From NCBI RefSeq assembly GCF_000308715.1, contig NZ_BAGH01000605.1:1-53080 (forward strand): a stretch of 53,080 bases of DNA, in the 5' to 3' direction. Below the pieces are notes generated by a model. The model made no database searches and was not told the DNA's origin. It saw nothing but the letters and a program-made list of their open reading frames with translations. A program made the position numbers and the translations under genes. Position 1 is the stretch's first letter, and the number at the start of each line of letters is the position of its first letter. Source of the DNA: Nocardia tenerifensis NBRC 101015. GTDB taxonomy: Bacteria; Actinomycetota; Actinomycetes; Mycobacteriales; Mycobacteriaceae. Shown here piece by piece: positions 20,673 through 29,607 of this stretch.

Positions 20673-21302
20673 ATGGCTCGCAAGCAACGTGCAGACGCCC
20701 ACCGGAGTCGAGCGGCGATCCTCGACGCCGCCGCACGGATCCTGAACGAACAGCCCGACGCCAGCGTCGAAGCCCTCGCCACGGGCGCGGGGGTCACCCG
20801 TCAGACGGTGTACGCGCATTTCCCCTCTCGTGAGCGGCTACTGGCGGCGGTCTTGGACAGGCTCACCGAACTGACCGTCGCGGCGATGGACGCCGCGGAT
20901 CCGGACGAGGGTCCGGCCGTCGAGGCACTGCTGCGCGTATTCGACGCTGCCACACGAGAATCCGAGCGCTACCCCGTCCTCCTCCAGCGGATCAACGCGT
21001 TGCCCAGTGCCGCGCGGGAAGACCGCGGCCGACACGCACCGATCATGGCCCGCATCGAGAAGGTGATCCGACGCGGCCAGGAGACAGCCGAATTCGACGG
21101 CACGCTCCCCGCCGACTGGCTGGCCACAGTAACGATCCACCTCGCCCACGCCGCAGCCGACGAGCACAGCAGCGGCCGAATGACGAGATCAGACGCCGAC
21201 CACGCCTTCACCACAAGCTTGCTGCGCATCCTCGCGCCGGCTCGCGATCCCCGCGCGGAGTCACCCGACCCACCGATGGACCCGAAAACGCTGACGACAT
21301 GA
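20673..21302 (+). CDS. TetR-family transcriptional regulator
   Basis: A 209-residue TetR protein. The N-terminal helix-turn-helix reads SVEALATGAGVTRQTVYAHFPSRERLLAAVL (residues about 28-58). The C-terminal half ends in a proline-rich tail. ATG at 20673 follows a CAGGAC stretch. It is divergent from the SnoaL-HMA pair with a perfect palindrome in between, so it most likely represses that operon and itself. Confidence 0.9.
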   Translation: MARKQRADAHRSRAAILDAAARILNEQPDASVEALATGAGVTRQTVYAHFPSRERLLAAVLDRLTELTVAAMDAADPDEGPAVEALLRVFDAATRESERYPVLLQRINALPSAAREDRGRHAPIMARIEKVIRRGQETAEFDGTLPADWLATVTIHLAHAAADEHSSGRMTRSDADHAFTTSLLRILAPARDPRAESPDPPMDPKTLTT

Positions 21303-21419
21303 TCTCCTGGACAACCATCCCAATAACGCCCCCTCGGCGTTCACGCGTGCCGAAAGGCCTTGTCGGCGTAGCTGTCTGAACGGTTGACAAACGCGCGACC
21401 AGCGGCTGTGTACCGACAT

Positions 21420-22013
21420 TCAGCTGGTGGTGAACAAGCGAGCGCGGGCGGCCGTCAGCGCGACCGCCGCGGCCGCGTCGGCGGTGCTGTCGCCGACAGG
21501 CTCGCCGGTGATCAGGACACGGAAATAGATCGGCGCCACAAGCGCTTTCACCATCTCGGCGGGATCCGTACCCTCAGGAATCTCGCCGCGGGTGATTGCG
21601 CGCGTCACCACCGGCAGTGTTTTCCGAATGCGGTCGCGGAAGACGTGTCGAGCCGACAGTGGTGGCGCCGGCAGGCCCGCGGCGGTGGAAACCATCACGG
21701 CCAGCACTGCCCGGCCGGAGGCGCTGTTGGCCCATGCGACGAGGCTACGGGCGAGCGCGCGCAGGTCTTCGTCGACCGAACCGGTGTCGGGGATGGGGAT
21801 TTCGGTGGTGAGGCTGTCGGTCAGCGCCTCGGCGATCAAGGTCTCGCGATCGGGCCATCGACGGTAGACGGTGGTTTTGTGCACTCCGGCGCGCTGGGCG
21901 GCGTTGTCGATCGTGAATGCGGCGTAGCCTCGTTCGCTCAACTCGTCGATGGTTGCCGCGAGCACGGCGGTGCGGACCTTGGGTCCACGGCCGGGGGACG
22001 CGGTGGGACTCAT
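21420..22013 (-). CDS. TetR-family transcriptional regulator
   Basis: A 197-residue TetR protein from the ATG at 22013, with AGGAG upstream. The helix-turn-helix region is FTIDNAAQRAGVHKTTVYRRWPDRETLIAEAL; the C-terminal part resembles the TetR_C_16/AcrR-like branch with W..S..GRAVLAVMV. It is divergent from a DUF1772 gene. Two copies of a GCAACT/AGTTGC palindrome lie in the 83-base gap, one overlapping this gene's own start region, so autoregulation is likely. Confidence 0.9.
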   Translation of the reverse strand: MSPTASPGRGPKVRTAVLAATIDELSERGYAAFTIDNAAQRAGVHKTTVYRRWPDRETLIAEALTDSLTTEIPIPDTGSVDEDLRALARSLVAWANSASGRAVLAVMVSTAAGLPAPPLSARHVFRDRIRKTLPVVTRAITRGEIPEGTDPAEMVKALVAPIYFRVLITGEPVGDSTADAAAAVALTAARARLFTTS

Positions 22014-22081
22014 TGCAACTCCTAGTTGCGATATCTGCGACATGCGGGCATGCTGACAATATCGCAACTCGGAGTTGCGAT
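22012..22081. promoter_or_regulatory. two TetR operator palindromes
   Basis: ATCGCAACTC (22061-22070), one central base, then GAGTTGCGAT (22072-22081) form a perfect 10-bp-arm palindrome. A second imperfect copy, GCAACT (22015-22020) / AGTTGC (22024-22029), overlaps the TetR ribosome binding site and start. They flank the divergent promoters of the TetR and DUF1772 genes. Confidence 0.8.
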
Positions 22082-22096
22082 AGAAGTGGAGTGTCG

Positions 22097-22612
22097 ATGC
22101 TGTCGAAATCCGTTCGGGGAGGCGCGTTGTTGTTCCCCGGTTTGCTCGCAGGCGCGTTCGGATACGGCGCGGTGAACGTGCTGTACGCGTTTCGTGAAGT
22201 GCCCCTTGATGTCCGGTTCACCTTCCACACCGCGCTGATGCGGGTCAACGGGCCGGTCATGCAGTCGCTGATGGGTCTGGCGGTGCTGAGCACCCTGCTG
22301 CTTGCGGTGCGCTCGAAGCATCGGCGACGGTGGATCGCCGCGAGCGCCTCGGGGCTGGTCATCGCCTCGTTCGTGGTGACCCGCTGGGGAAATGTGCCGA
22401 TAAATCAGCAGATCAAAACCTGGCGGGTCGACGCGCTACCCGCTGACTACACCGACATCCTGCGCCGATGGGAATTGTTCCACTTCACCCGAACAGGTTG
22501 TGCCCTGATCGCTTTCGTCCTGGTGATCACCGCCGTAATGGGTTCCCTCACCGCCGACGACCGCCACGCGCGTGCCCGCATCCACCCTTCCCCAGCACCG
22601 GCACATCCATGA
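22097..22612 (+). CDS. DUF1772-type membrane protein (anthrone-oxygenase-like)
   Basis: A 171-residue protein with four predicted membrane helices (about residues 9-30, 50-72, 80-98 and 135-155) and an extracytoplasmic WGNVPINQQIKTW segment. That N-x-P-x-N pattern is the hallmark of DUF1772, whose members include anthrone oxygenases and many uncharacterised actinobacterial proteins. ATG 22097 follows GGAG; GTG 22091 is in frame. It is under the palindromic operator of the divergent TetR gene. Confidence 0.78.
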   Translation: MLSKSVRGGALLFPGLLAGAFGYGAVNVLYAFREVPLDVRFTFHTALMRVNGPVMQSLMGLAVLSTLLLAVRSKHRRRWIAASASGLVIASFVVTRWGNVPINQQIKTWRVDALPADYTDILRRWELFHFTRTGCALIAFVLVITAVMGSLTADDRHARARIHPSPAPAHP

Positions 22613-22734
22613 TTCGCCGATGGCCGCGCCGGTCAACAGACACCGTGAGTGTCATCGCTCAGTCGAAGTGCTGCTCGCCGTCGTAGACACCCTCGGAGCC
22701 GGGCCTCCAAGCCAGAGAGTCAGGATATGCCGGA

Positions 22735-23757
22735 TCAGAGAGTCAGCAAGACCTTCGTGGCCCGTCGCTCATCCATCGCGCGGTAGCCCTCGGCGGCCTC
22801 GGCGAGCGGCAGGGTGAGGTCGAAGACGTCGCCGGGGGTGATTTCGTCGCGCATGATCCGGTCGATCAGGTCGGGCAGGAAGCGTCGGACCGGGGCCGGG
22901 CCGCCGAGCAGGTGGATTTCGGCGAAGAACAGCTCCATGCCGTCGAGTTTCACGTCGTGGGCCACGCCGACGTAGCCGAGGTGCCCGCCCGGGCGGGTGG
23001 AGCGGATGGCCTGCTCCATCGACTGCTGGGTACCGACCGCCTCGATCACCGAGTGCGCGCCGAGCCCGCCGGTGAGCTCCTTGATCCGGGCGACGCCTTC
23101 GTCGCCGCGTTCGGTGACGAGGTCGGTGGCGCCGAATTTCCTTGCCAGGGCCTGACGTTCGGGGTGGCGGCTCATGGCGATGATCCGCTCGGCGCCGAGT
23201 TCGCGGGCCGCGAGCACGCCGAGCAGCCCGACCGCGCCGTCACCCACCACCGCGACCGATTTACCGGGCCCCACCTCGGCCGCGTCCGCGGCGAACCAGC
23301 CGGTGCCGAGCACGTCCGAGGCCGCGAGCAGGTGCCGAATCTGCTCCGGAGTCGGCTCGCCCGGCACCCGAACGAGCGTGCCGTCTGCGAGCGGGACGCG
23401 AGCACGCTCGGCCTGCGTGCCGATCCCACCCATCGGCACCGCGTGCACACAGCGCGACTGGAACCCCGCCCGGCAGATGTCGCACGTGTTATCCGAGGCA
23501 AAAAACGACCCGACCACAAAGTCCCCCACCCGCACCCTCTCCACCGCCGCACCCACCTCCTCCACCACCCCGACATACTCATGCCCCATCGGCGTCGGCC
23601 TTCGCAATTCCTCCACCCCCCGGTACGGCCACAAATCCGACCCACAAACGCAGGTCGCCGCGACCCGAATGACCGCATCCGACGGCTCCACAATCCGCGG
23701 CTCCCCCCGCTCCTCCACCCGCACATCCCCCGGCGCATACATAACCACTCCACGCAT
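22735..23757 (-). CDS. zinc-dependent alcohol dehydrogenase (MDR family)
   Basis: A 340-residue medium-chain dehydrogenase. The catalytic zinc site is seen in CVCGSD and GHEYVG; the Rossmann nucleotide site is VAVVGDGAVGLLGVLAARELGAERIIAM. The structural-zinc loop reads D-N-T-C-D-I-C followed by C seven residues later, so one of the usual four cysteines is missing. The first 110 or so codons favour G in the third position far more than the rest, giving a C-rich plus strand at 23490-23800. GAGGAGAGG lies upstream of the ATG. The substrate is unknown. The 23758-24360 gap upstream holds nothing I recognise. Confidence 0.88.
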   Translation of the reverse strand: MRGVVMYAPGDVRVEERGEPRIVEPSDAVIRVAATCVCGSDLWPYRGVEELRRPTPMGHEYVGVVEEVGAAVERVRVGDFVVGSFFASDNTCDICRAGFQSRCVHAVPMGGIGTQAERARVPLADGTLVRVPGEPTPEQIRHLLAASDVLGTGWFAADAAEVGPGKSVAVVGDGAVGLLGVLAARELGAERIIAMSRHPERQALARKFGATDLVTERGDEGVARIKELTGGLGAHSVIEAVGTQQSMEQAIRSTRPGGHLGYVGVAHDVKLDGMELFFAEIHLLGGPAPVRRFLPDLIDRIMRDEITPGDVFDLTLPLAEAAEGYRAMDERRATKVLLTL

Positions 23758-24360
23758 AACAATCCTCTCCTCGACCGTCGGCGTCCGCTACCACTCAACC
23801 GCCCGGTAATTCCCCCTCAGCCCCCACCCAACCGATCGACCGCCTCGGCCCGAGAATTCGCGATCGCAACCCCAACGCCTCCAGGACTACGTGCAAATTT
23901 CCTTATCGATCGGCTGAAGGGCGTCATTTGGGGCGCCTGTGGCACAACCGAAACATGGTGCGTGTGACAGCTTTTCACGCTGATTGACCACTGACTAGAG
24001 GGTGCCGAGGTCGTTTGCATCGACGGCCTCGGCACTCTGCGCCGACCGGAGGCTGCGCGTCGTCTCCATCGACGTCGCCCGCCGGATCGGCACCGAGTGA
24101 CCGGCGGCGAGCAGTCGAGGACGCGGTTTACGGATATTTCGAACGCAACAGCCGCATAGTTTCTGGCTCGCCGCACATGCAATTGCGCGTGTGGGAGGGG
24201 CGGAAGGTGTGCGGCTGTTCGTGCACCGTGGGCGTTAGGGGTGCGGTGCGAGGCACTGTCGTGCGAATAGTCGATACCGCGTGCTGCGGAGGGGGTCAGG
24301 ATTGGGCGTCGAGGCTGGGCCGGGTGGCGTGGCGGTTTGGACCGGACGCCGGGGCAGCAG

Positions 24361-24576
24361 ATGACCTCGTCGAAGGGTGGGACCACTCCGAAGTACTTCT
24401 ACAAGAATGCGGTCGCGACACCCAGCGGTGTGGACTGCAAATACATGCACGCGACGTTCTTCGGCGTGTTCCCCGTCGAGTCGACGGAGCACTACAGCTG
24501 GTCGCAGGTGTGCGACGGTATGCGCATGGGCAAAGACGGATGGTGGGACGGCGAGTTCCCGCGCTGCGGGCATTGA
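24361..24576 (+). CDS. small hypothetical protein
   Basis: A 71-residue protein with three cysteines and many aromatic residues (KYFYKNAV, KYMHATFFGVFPVE, YSWSQVCDGMRMGKDGWWDGEFPRC). I do not recognise a family. Codon choice is normal for this genome with GC-rich third positions, which supports real coding. An in-frame ATG at 24337 would extend it by 8 residues. No ribosome binding site is convincing and no neighbour is close enough to suggest a function. Confidence 0.5.
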   Translation: MTSSKGGTTPKYFYKNAVATPSGVDCKYMHATFFGVFPVESTEHYSWSQVCDGMRMGKDGWWDGEFPRCGH

Positions 24577-24682
24577 CAGCTGACTGGAATGGATGTGCGG
24601 TCGGGGCTCTGTGAAGGAATCCACCGTGGACCTGCCTCGACGTGCCGCAGCAAAATGGCGTTTTTGCCGCCTCGCTGAGCTT

Positions 24683-25261
24683 TCATGGACGCCAGGTTTG
24701 TTGGCGTGCGCGGAAGGCGGCGTTTTTGGCTCGGTTTTGGCAGGCGGTTCCGCAGAAGCGCTTGGTGCCGTTGCGGGTGAGGTCGAGGTAGACGCGGTCG
24801 CAGGTTGGGGCGGAGCAGACGCCTATGCGGTCGGCGTGCTCGCTGCCCAGGACGGAGGCGACGGCGACTGTGACGGCCGCGCCGATGGCCGGCACGCGGG
24901 GGGCATCGGGGGTGTGGAAGCGTAGATGCCAGGGTCGGCCGGGGTCGCGGGTCAGTACGGGTCTGGCGTCGTACTCGTGCATCATGGCGTTGGTGCGCTC
25001 GGCCGCGGCATCCATGTCGCCGGAGGCGACGGCGGCGAAAACCTGCCGCAGTTGCGCGGCCACTCGCGCTAGGCCGGGAGCATCGGCGGGCGTGGCGTGG
25101 AAACCGGCGATGGGAGGCACCACGCCGCTGATCCGGTCCCGCAGTTCGCGCTGACCGGCGGCGGCCGGATACGCCCTGCCGCGCCGCTCGCCCGGCACGA
25201 CGGCATTGATCAACCGCACGGCGAACTGCACCGCACCCAGCGTGTGACTGTCTAACCTCAC
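24683..25261 (-). CDS. CGNR zinc-finger (ABATE domain) transcriptional regulator
   Basis: A 192-residue protein from a GTG at 25261 (AGGGGGAC upstream). The N-terminal domain has the ABATE pattern (AVQFAVRLINAVVPG). The C-terminal ribbon carries CSAPTCDRVYLDLTRNGTKRFCGTACQNRAKNAAFR, with two C-x4-C/C-x3-C pairs and C-Q-N-R in place of the canonical C-G-N-R. It is divergent from a methyltransferase gene, and the gap carries three copies of TGACTGT. As the closest candidate regulator on this side of the phosphonate cluster, it might influence it, but nothing in the sequence proves a link. Confidence 0.88.
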   Translation of the reverse strand: MRLDSHTLGAVQFAVRLINAVVPGERRGRAYPAAAGQRELRDRISGVVPPIAGFHATPADAPGLARVAAQLRQVFAAVASGDMDAAAERTNAMMHEYDARPVLTRDPGRPWHLRFHTPDAPRVPAIGAAVTVAVASVLGSEHADRIGVCSAPTCDRVYLDLTRNGTKRFCGTACQNRAKNAAFRARQQTWRP

Positions 25262-25320
25262 TTGACCAGTCCCCCTTGCCTTTCTAGCGTGATGACTGTT
25301 GTTCCAGTTTAAGACAGTCA
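25245..25320. promoter_or_regulatory. repeated TGACTGT sites, probable CGNR-regulator operator
   Basis: TGACTGT occurs at 25245-25251 and 25293-25299, and its complement ACAGTCA at 25314-25320. The last two form a perfect 7-bp inverted repeat with a 14-base spacer just before the methyltransferase start. Confidence 0.45.
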
Positions 25321-25334
25321 TGAAAGGTTCGAGT

Positions 25335-26081
25335 ATGTCTCCGACGACCACGACCGCCCTCGCCTGGATCGAACGCTGGGACCGCCAGCAGGACAGCGCT
25401 TTACCCGATCGGGAAACGCTGTTCACCGTCATCACGGATGCCGTGGCGTCCGCCGTCGGCCGGCCCGATCCGATCGTGATCGACCTGGCCTGCGGCCCCG
25501 GCTCCCTCGGCGCCCGCATCCACCGGCGACTCCCCGCCGCCCGCATCATCGGCGTGGACGCCGATCCGGTCCTGCTCGACCTGGCCCGCGCCGCCCACGA
25601 CTTCGAGTTCGTAGACCACAACCTGGACGACCCCGAATGGGTTGCCGCACTGCATCTCTCGGAACCGGCGGACGCGATCGTCAGCACCACCGCCCTGCAC
25701 TGGCTACGCACGAACACTCTCGCGCGCGTCTACACCGAGGCGGCCACCCTTCTCCGCCCCGGCGGCCTACTCCTCAACGGCGACGACATGATCGCCGCCT
25801 CTCCCGTCATCGATCGGCTGGATCTCGAAATCACCCGCCGCAGAATGGAACACGCCCAACCCGCCGACGACTGGCAGACCTGGTGGACCGAGATCGAAGC
25901 CGATCCCGAACTGGCCACGGCCACCGCAGACCGCCGCACCCGCACCTGGCACCGCCCCGAAACCCACGAACCACCCCTCGACCTCCACCTGAACCTGTTG
26001 CGCGAAGCCGGTTTCCGAGACGTGGGACAGATCTGGCAGTACGGCCGCAGCCGGGTGATCGCCGCGATCAAGTCACCGTAG
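25335..26081 (+). CDS. class I SAM-dependent methyltransferase
   Basis: A 248-residue methyltransferase. Motif I is IVIDLACGPGSLGARIHRRLP (about residues 43-63), followed by the acidic VDADP loop and a post-motif AIVSTTALHWLR, similar to the trans-aconitate methyltransferase/ubiquinone-type branch. I prefer the ATG at 25335 (AAAGG 7 bases before); ATG 25320 is in frame. It is divergent from the CGNR gene and converges on the ATCase gene with a 6-base gap. It may or may not belong to the phosphonate pathway. Confidence 0.85.
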   Translation: MSPTTTTALAWIERWDRQQDSALPDRETLFTVITDAVASAVGRPDPIVIDLACGPGSLGARIHRRLPAARIIGVDADPVLLDLARAAHDFEFVDHNLDDPEWVAALHLSEPADAIVSTTALHWLRTNTLARVYTEAATLLRPGGLLLNGDDMIAASPVIDRLDLEITRRRMEHAQPADDWQTWWTEIEADPELATATADRRTRTWHRPETHEPPLDLHLNLLREAGFRDVGQIWQYGRSRVIAAIKSP

Positions 26082-26087
26082 GGATTT

Positions 26088-27131
26088 TCAGGGCAGCATG
26101 GGCTTGGTGTCGTCGACGCCGAAACGTTCGGGCCGATACCAGGATGCGTCGCGGGCGGTGGCGTCGACCTGGTCGGCCACACCGAGCACGAGCGCGAAAA
26201 GCGCCATGCGGACGGGTATTCCGTAGTCCGTTTGGCGGAAGATGGCCAGGGCGGGGTGGCGGTTGAGGTCGTTGGACAGTTCGCTCGGATTGTTGCGGCT
26301 GTCGCGCGGCAGCGGGTGCATGAGGACGGTACCCGGCCGACAGACGCGGTCGTACAGCGCGGCGTCGATCGCGAACCGATCCTGTACCCCGTCCAGGGTG
26401 AGCCCGGCGGGCAGTCGCTCCTGCTGAATTCGGGTGGCGTAGACGACATCCGCGTTCCGCAGGCCGTCGGCCAGTTCCTCGGTCTGCTCGACGCGATGAC
26501 CGCGTTCACGCAACGCGGCGACCAACGGCTCCGGCAGTTGCAGCTCCGGCGGGGCGATGCAGACGAACCGGATCTGATGTTCCAGGGCAAGCAGTTTCGT
26601 CAGCGAGTGCGCCGTCCGCCCGTATTTCAGGTCTCCGACCACGGCGACGGTGGCCCCGCCCAGCGACCCCGGCCGCTTTCCGAGTTCCCGGCACAGCGTG
26701 TAGAAGTCGACCAGCGCCTGCGTCGGATGCTCACCCGGCCCGTCGCCGCCGTTGATCACCGGCACCCGTGTCGCCGCGGCGAACTCCCCTACCGCGCCCG
26801 CCTCCGGGTGCCGCACCACCATCGCGTCGACGTACCCGCTGACGACCCGGCTGGTGTCGTAGATCGACTCGCCCTTGGCCATCGACGAGAACGCGAAACC
26901 CGTTGTCTCCACGATCTGCCCGCCGAGCCGGTGAAACGCCGCACCGAAACTCAACCGGGACCGGGTGCTCGGCTCGAAGAACAGGATGCCGCAGATCGCG
27001 CCCTCCAGCACCCGGGTGACCCGCTGCCGCCGGGCATACGGCAGCATCCCATCGGCCACCGCGAACAACCGCTCCACCTTGACCACATCGAACTGATCGA
27101 CACTGATGACGTGCTCACCGGCGAAATCCAT
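26088..27131 (-). CDS. pyrB: aspartate carbamoyltransferase, probable self-resistance copy
   Basis: A 347-residue ATCase catalytic chain, longer than the usual 300-310. It makes carbamoyl-aspartate from carbamoyl phosphate and aspartate. Active-site residues appear intact (E. coli numbers in brackets): S55-T56-R57 (S52-R54), S82 and K86 (S80, K84), R107 (R105), H135 and Q138 (H134, Q137), R172 (R167), R234 and Q236 (R229, Q231), and the HPLPR loop at 272-276. S58 replaces the usual Thr (T55) in the phosphate/phosphonate-binding STRT loop. It ends the phosphonate operon, 32 bases after the exporter gene, with no other pyrimidine genes nearby. That context suggests a copy tolerant of an ATCase inhibitor made by the cluster. 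Confidence 0.9.
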   Translation of the reverse strand: MDFAGEHVISVDQFDVVKVERLFAVADGMLPYARRQRVTRVLEGAICGILFFEPSTRSRLSFGAAFHRLGGQIVETTGFAFSSMAKGESIYDTSRVVSGYVDAMVVRHPEAGAVGEFAAATRVPVINGGDGPGEHPTQALVDFYTLCRELGKRPGSLGGATVAVVGDLKYGRTAHSLTKLLALEHQIRFVCIAPPELQLPEPLVAALRERGHRVEQTEELADGLRNADVVYATRIQQERLPAGLTLDGVQDRFAIDAALYDRVCRPGTVLMHPLPRDSRNNPSELSNDLNRHPALAIFRQTDYGIPVRMALFALVLGVADQVDATARDASWYRPERFGVDDTKPMLP

Positions 27132-27163
27132 GAATGTCCCCGTTCTGTCAGAGCGGAACTCTA

Positions 27164-28408
27164 TCAATGAGATCGAGCGGCCCCGGTCTCCTCCAGCCCG
27201 CGATTCACGGCGGGCCAAGGCTCGCTCGCCATCCGCCGGGTCGCGGTGCCCGCGACGACGAACGCGGCGGCGAAGGGAAACCAGGCCACGGCGCCCCACG
27301 CGGCGAGCAGGGTCACGATAGCCGGGCCGACCGAATGCTGCACGCCGACACCGATACTGAACACCGCGAGGTGCGCCCCGCGCTCGGTGCTCGGCGCGTG
27401 CTCGTAGGACAGCTCCCAGGACCCGGCGATCTGTAGCGACTCGCCGAGCGTCAACGCCACCACCCCGGCGACGAGCGCGACGCCACCGTGCACGGGCGGC
27501 AGCACGGCGACGGCCGCGAAGCACGCGCACGCCACCGCCAGCAGCACCCCGGCGACCTCCTCGGCCCGCGCCGCGCCGCGCATAGTCGCCGCCCACCGGC
27601 TCAGCCGCCGTTGCAGCACGACGACGAGCACGGTGTTCACCACGTACATCGCGGGCAGCACGGCCGGGGCGATCCGCGTCTGGTTGAGCACGTACAGCGG
27701 TAGAGCCAGCTGAAGAATGGTGTCGTGCATCAGCAGCACGACGTTGAGCCCGGCGAGGGCGAGGTAGCGCGGCCGGACCCGCCTGCGCGGTCGCTCGCCC
27801 GGCTCACCCTTCGGCGCGCAGGTGTTGCGCACGCCGGCGAGCAGGAGACCGGCCAGCGCGAAGGAGACCGCGTTGCCGATCGGCAGCACGTCGTAGGCCG
27901 TCGCGGTGCCGACGGCGATGGCCGCGCTGGTGACCAGCCCGCCGAGCGCGAAGCCAGCGTTGCGCATCGCCCGCACGTAGCCCATGGTCTCGTTGCGACC
28001 CTCCGCGCCGACGGCCGCGCCGACCATCGCCTGAAACGCCGGTGACGCAAGCCTTTCCAGCACGGTCGCCAGGGTGATCACCGCGGCGAATCCTGCGACG
28101 TTGTCGACGAAGAGGAACAGCGGGTAGAGCACGGCGCGACCGAAGTGGGTGATGCGCACCATCCGCTGGTAGCCGAAGCGATCCGACAGCATGCCGAGCG
28201 GCGTCACGGCGGCGAGCGACACGGCGCCGGCGATGGCGAGACCGCCCGCGATGACGGCGATGCTCAACCCGAGCCGCTCGCTGAAATACACCGCGGCGCC
28301 GGAGGCGAACACCCCCGTGCCGACCGCGTCCGCCAACGCGGAACCGGCGATCCGGCCCGCGCCCGGCGGCGGCAGGACCACCTCTCGCACCGCCCGCCAG
28401 CGGGTCAC
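27164..28408 (-). CDS. MFS transporter, probable phosphonate exporter
   Basis: A 414-residue, 12-TM protein with GMLSDRFGYQRM in loop 2-3 and a basic central loop (GEPGERPRRRVRPRY). The GTG start overlaps the upstream ATP-grasp stop by 4 bases (GTGA). It sits between the ligases and the ATCase in the phosphonate operon, so export of the finished product is the natural role. Family resemblance is to the general drug/antibiotic exporters; the sequence alone does not show the substrate. Confidence 0.87.
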   Translation of the reverse strand: MTRWRAVREVVLPPPGAGRIAGSALADAVGTGVFASGAAVYFSERLGLSIAVIAGGLAIAGAVSLAAVTPLGMLSDRFGYQRMVRITHFGRAVLYPLFLFVDNVAGFAAVITLATVLERLASPAFQAMVGAAVGAEGRNETMGYVRAMRNAGFALGGLVTSAAIAVGTATAYDVLPIGNAVSFALAGLLLAGVRNTCAPKGEPGERPRRRVRPRYLALAGLNVVLLMHDTILQLALPLYVLNQTRIAPAVLPAMYVVNTVLVVVLQRRLSRWAATMRGAARAEEVAGVLLAVACACFAAVAVLPPVHGGVALVAGVVALTLGESLQIAGSWELSYEHAPSTERGAHLAVFSIGVGVQHSVGPAIVTLLAAWGAVAWFPFAAAFVVAGTATRRMASEPWPAVNRGLEETGAARSH

Positions 28409-29607
28409 TCGAGCACGACCTCCAGCCTCCGCACCGCCAGTTCGGCTGCGGCACCGGCCGTTTCGACGTCGTCGGCCACCGCGGTGCAGAACGCGACCCG
28501 ATCGTCGGAGTCGCGCATCGGCGTCACCAGCGGCTCGCCGGGTTCCTTGAGGACAGTACAGCCGGTGACGTGCTCGACCGCGGCGGCTTCGTCGCGATGA
28601 TCCACGCGGACAAGGCGACCCGACGCGGGTGGGACCCGGTACCGGATGGCGCCGGCCCGCGACGGGCGACCGGGTTCGGCGAGCAGCGCGTCGAGCACGG
28701 GCAGCACCCGCTCCCCCAACGACTGTCGCACGGCCAGCTCGACCAGATCGATCCCCGTCGCCGCCCGCAGCAGCTGTGGGATCTGGTCGCCGCCGGCCCG
28801 GGTGTGCGTCTCCACGATCCGCGGCCCGTCCGCCGTGCGGATCACTTCGGTATGCGTGGGGCCGAAGGCGATTCCGAGCGCGTCGAGGACCGAGCACACG
28901 TAGTCGGCCACCGGCTCGTCGGCGGCCGTCGCCTCGCGTACCCCGTGCCCGATCTCCACGAAGTCGGCGTCGATGAATTTGCGCGTGATCCCGACGACCC
29001 GATGAATCCCGTTCTCGGAGAACGCCTCCACGCTGATCTCCGTACCCTCGAGGTACCGCTCCACCAGCCGGTCGCCGTCCAGCTGCGCCAGCGCGGCGTC
29101 CAATTCGGCCGCGCTCGACACCCGGACGATGTTCTCGCTGCCGGAACCGCTGCGCGGCTTGAGAATCAGCGGCAGGCCGAACTCGTCGGCGAAATGCTTC
29201 AGGTCCTGCGGCGAATCGATCGGGGCGGCCGGGGTGTCGTCCACCCCTTGTTCCCGAAGGCGTTGCCGCATAAGCGTTTTGTCGTAGACCCGGTCTATGA
29301 CGCTCGGCGCGTGGAAGGGCATCCCGAACGCGTCCGCGATCGCCGCCGCCCGGCGCTGGTCGTACTCGCCGAACGCGCCGACCGCGTGGATCGGCTCACG
29401 CTCGTGCACGGCCCGCGCGAGCGCGACCCACTCATCCGTGGCGGCCCGGTCGTCGAGCGCGAGGACGCGCGCGCACTCACCGGGGTGCAGCATCCTGCGC
29501 AACCGAGGCACCGCCACCATGGCGGTGATGCGCAGATCGGGCCGCCGCTTCCGCAGTATCGGGGTCACATCGCGCGCGCCCCCGATCAGCAGATAGTGCC
29601 GGATCAT
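28405..29607 (-). CDS. ATP-grasp ligase 1 (L-amino-acid ligase-like)
   Basis: A 400-residue ATP-grasp enzyme. The N-terminal pre-ATP-grasp domain contains GAFGEYDQRRAAAIADAFG. The central domain has LPLILKPRSGSGSENIV (ATP-binding Lys and glycine-rich loop), and the metal site is HTEVIRTADGPRIVETHTRAGGD. The HTEV...E...R.GGD order is that of L-amino-acid ligases such as BacD, which join a carboxylate to an amino acid through an acyl phosphate. Coupled by 4-base overlaps to ATP-grasp 2 upstream and the exporter downstream. Predicted to form an amide in the phosphonate product, for example phosphonoacetate to aspartate or a second residue. Confidence 0.88.
   Translation of the reverse strand: MIRHYLLIGGARDVTPILRKRRPDLRITAMVAVPRLRRMLHPGECARVLALDDRAATDEWVALARAVHEREPIHAVGAFGEYDQRRAAAIADAFGMPFHAPSVIDRVYDKTLMRQRLREQGVDDTPAAPIDSPQDLKHFADEFGLPLILKPRSGSGSENIVRVSSAAELDAALAQLDGDRLVERYLEGTEISVEAFSENGIHRVVGITRKFIDADFVEIGHGVREATAADEPVADYVCSVLDALGIAFGPTHTEVIRTADGPRIVETHTRAGGDQIPQLLRAATGIDLVELAVRQSLGERVLPVLDALLAEPGRPSRAGAIRYRVPPASGRLVRVDHRDEAAAVEHVTGCTVLKEPGEPLVTPMRDSDDRVAFCTAVADDVETAGAAAELAVRRLEVVLE

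Noticed and set aside
26088..27131. Ornithine or other carbamoyltransferase
   Set aside because: The GDLKYGRT and YATRIQQERL regions and the HPLPR loop are aspartate-type; the ornithine-binding motif of OTC is missing.
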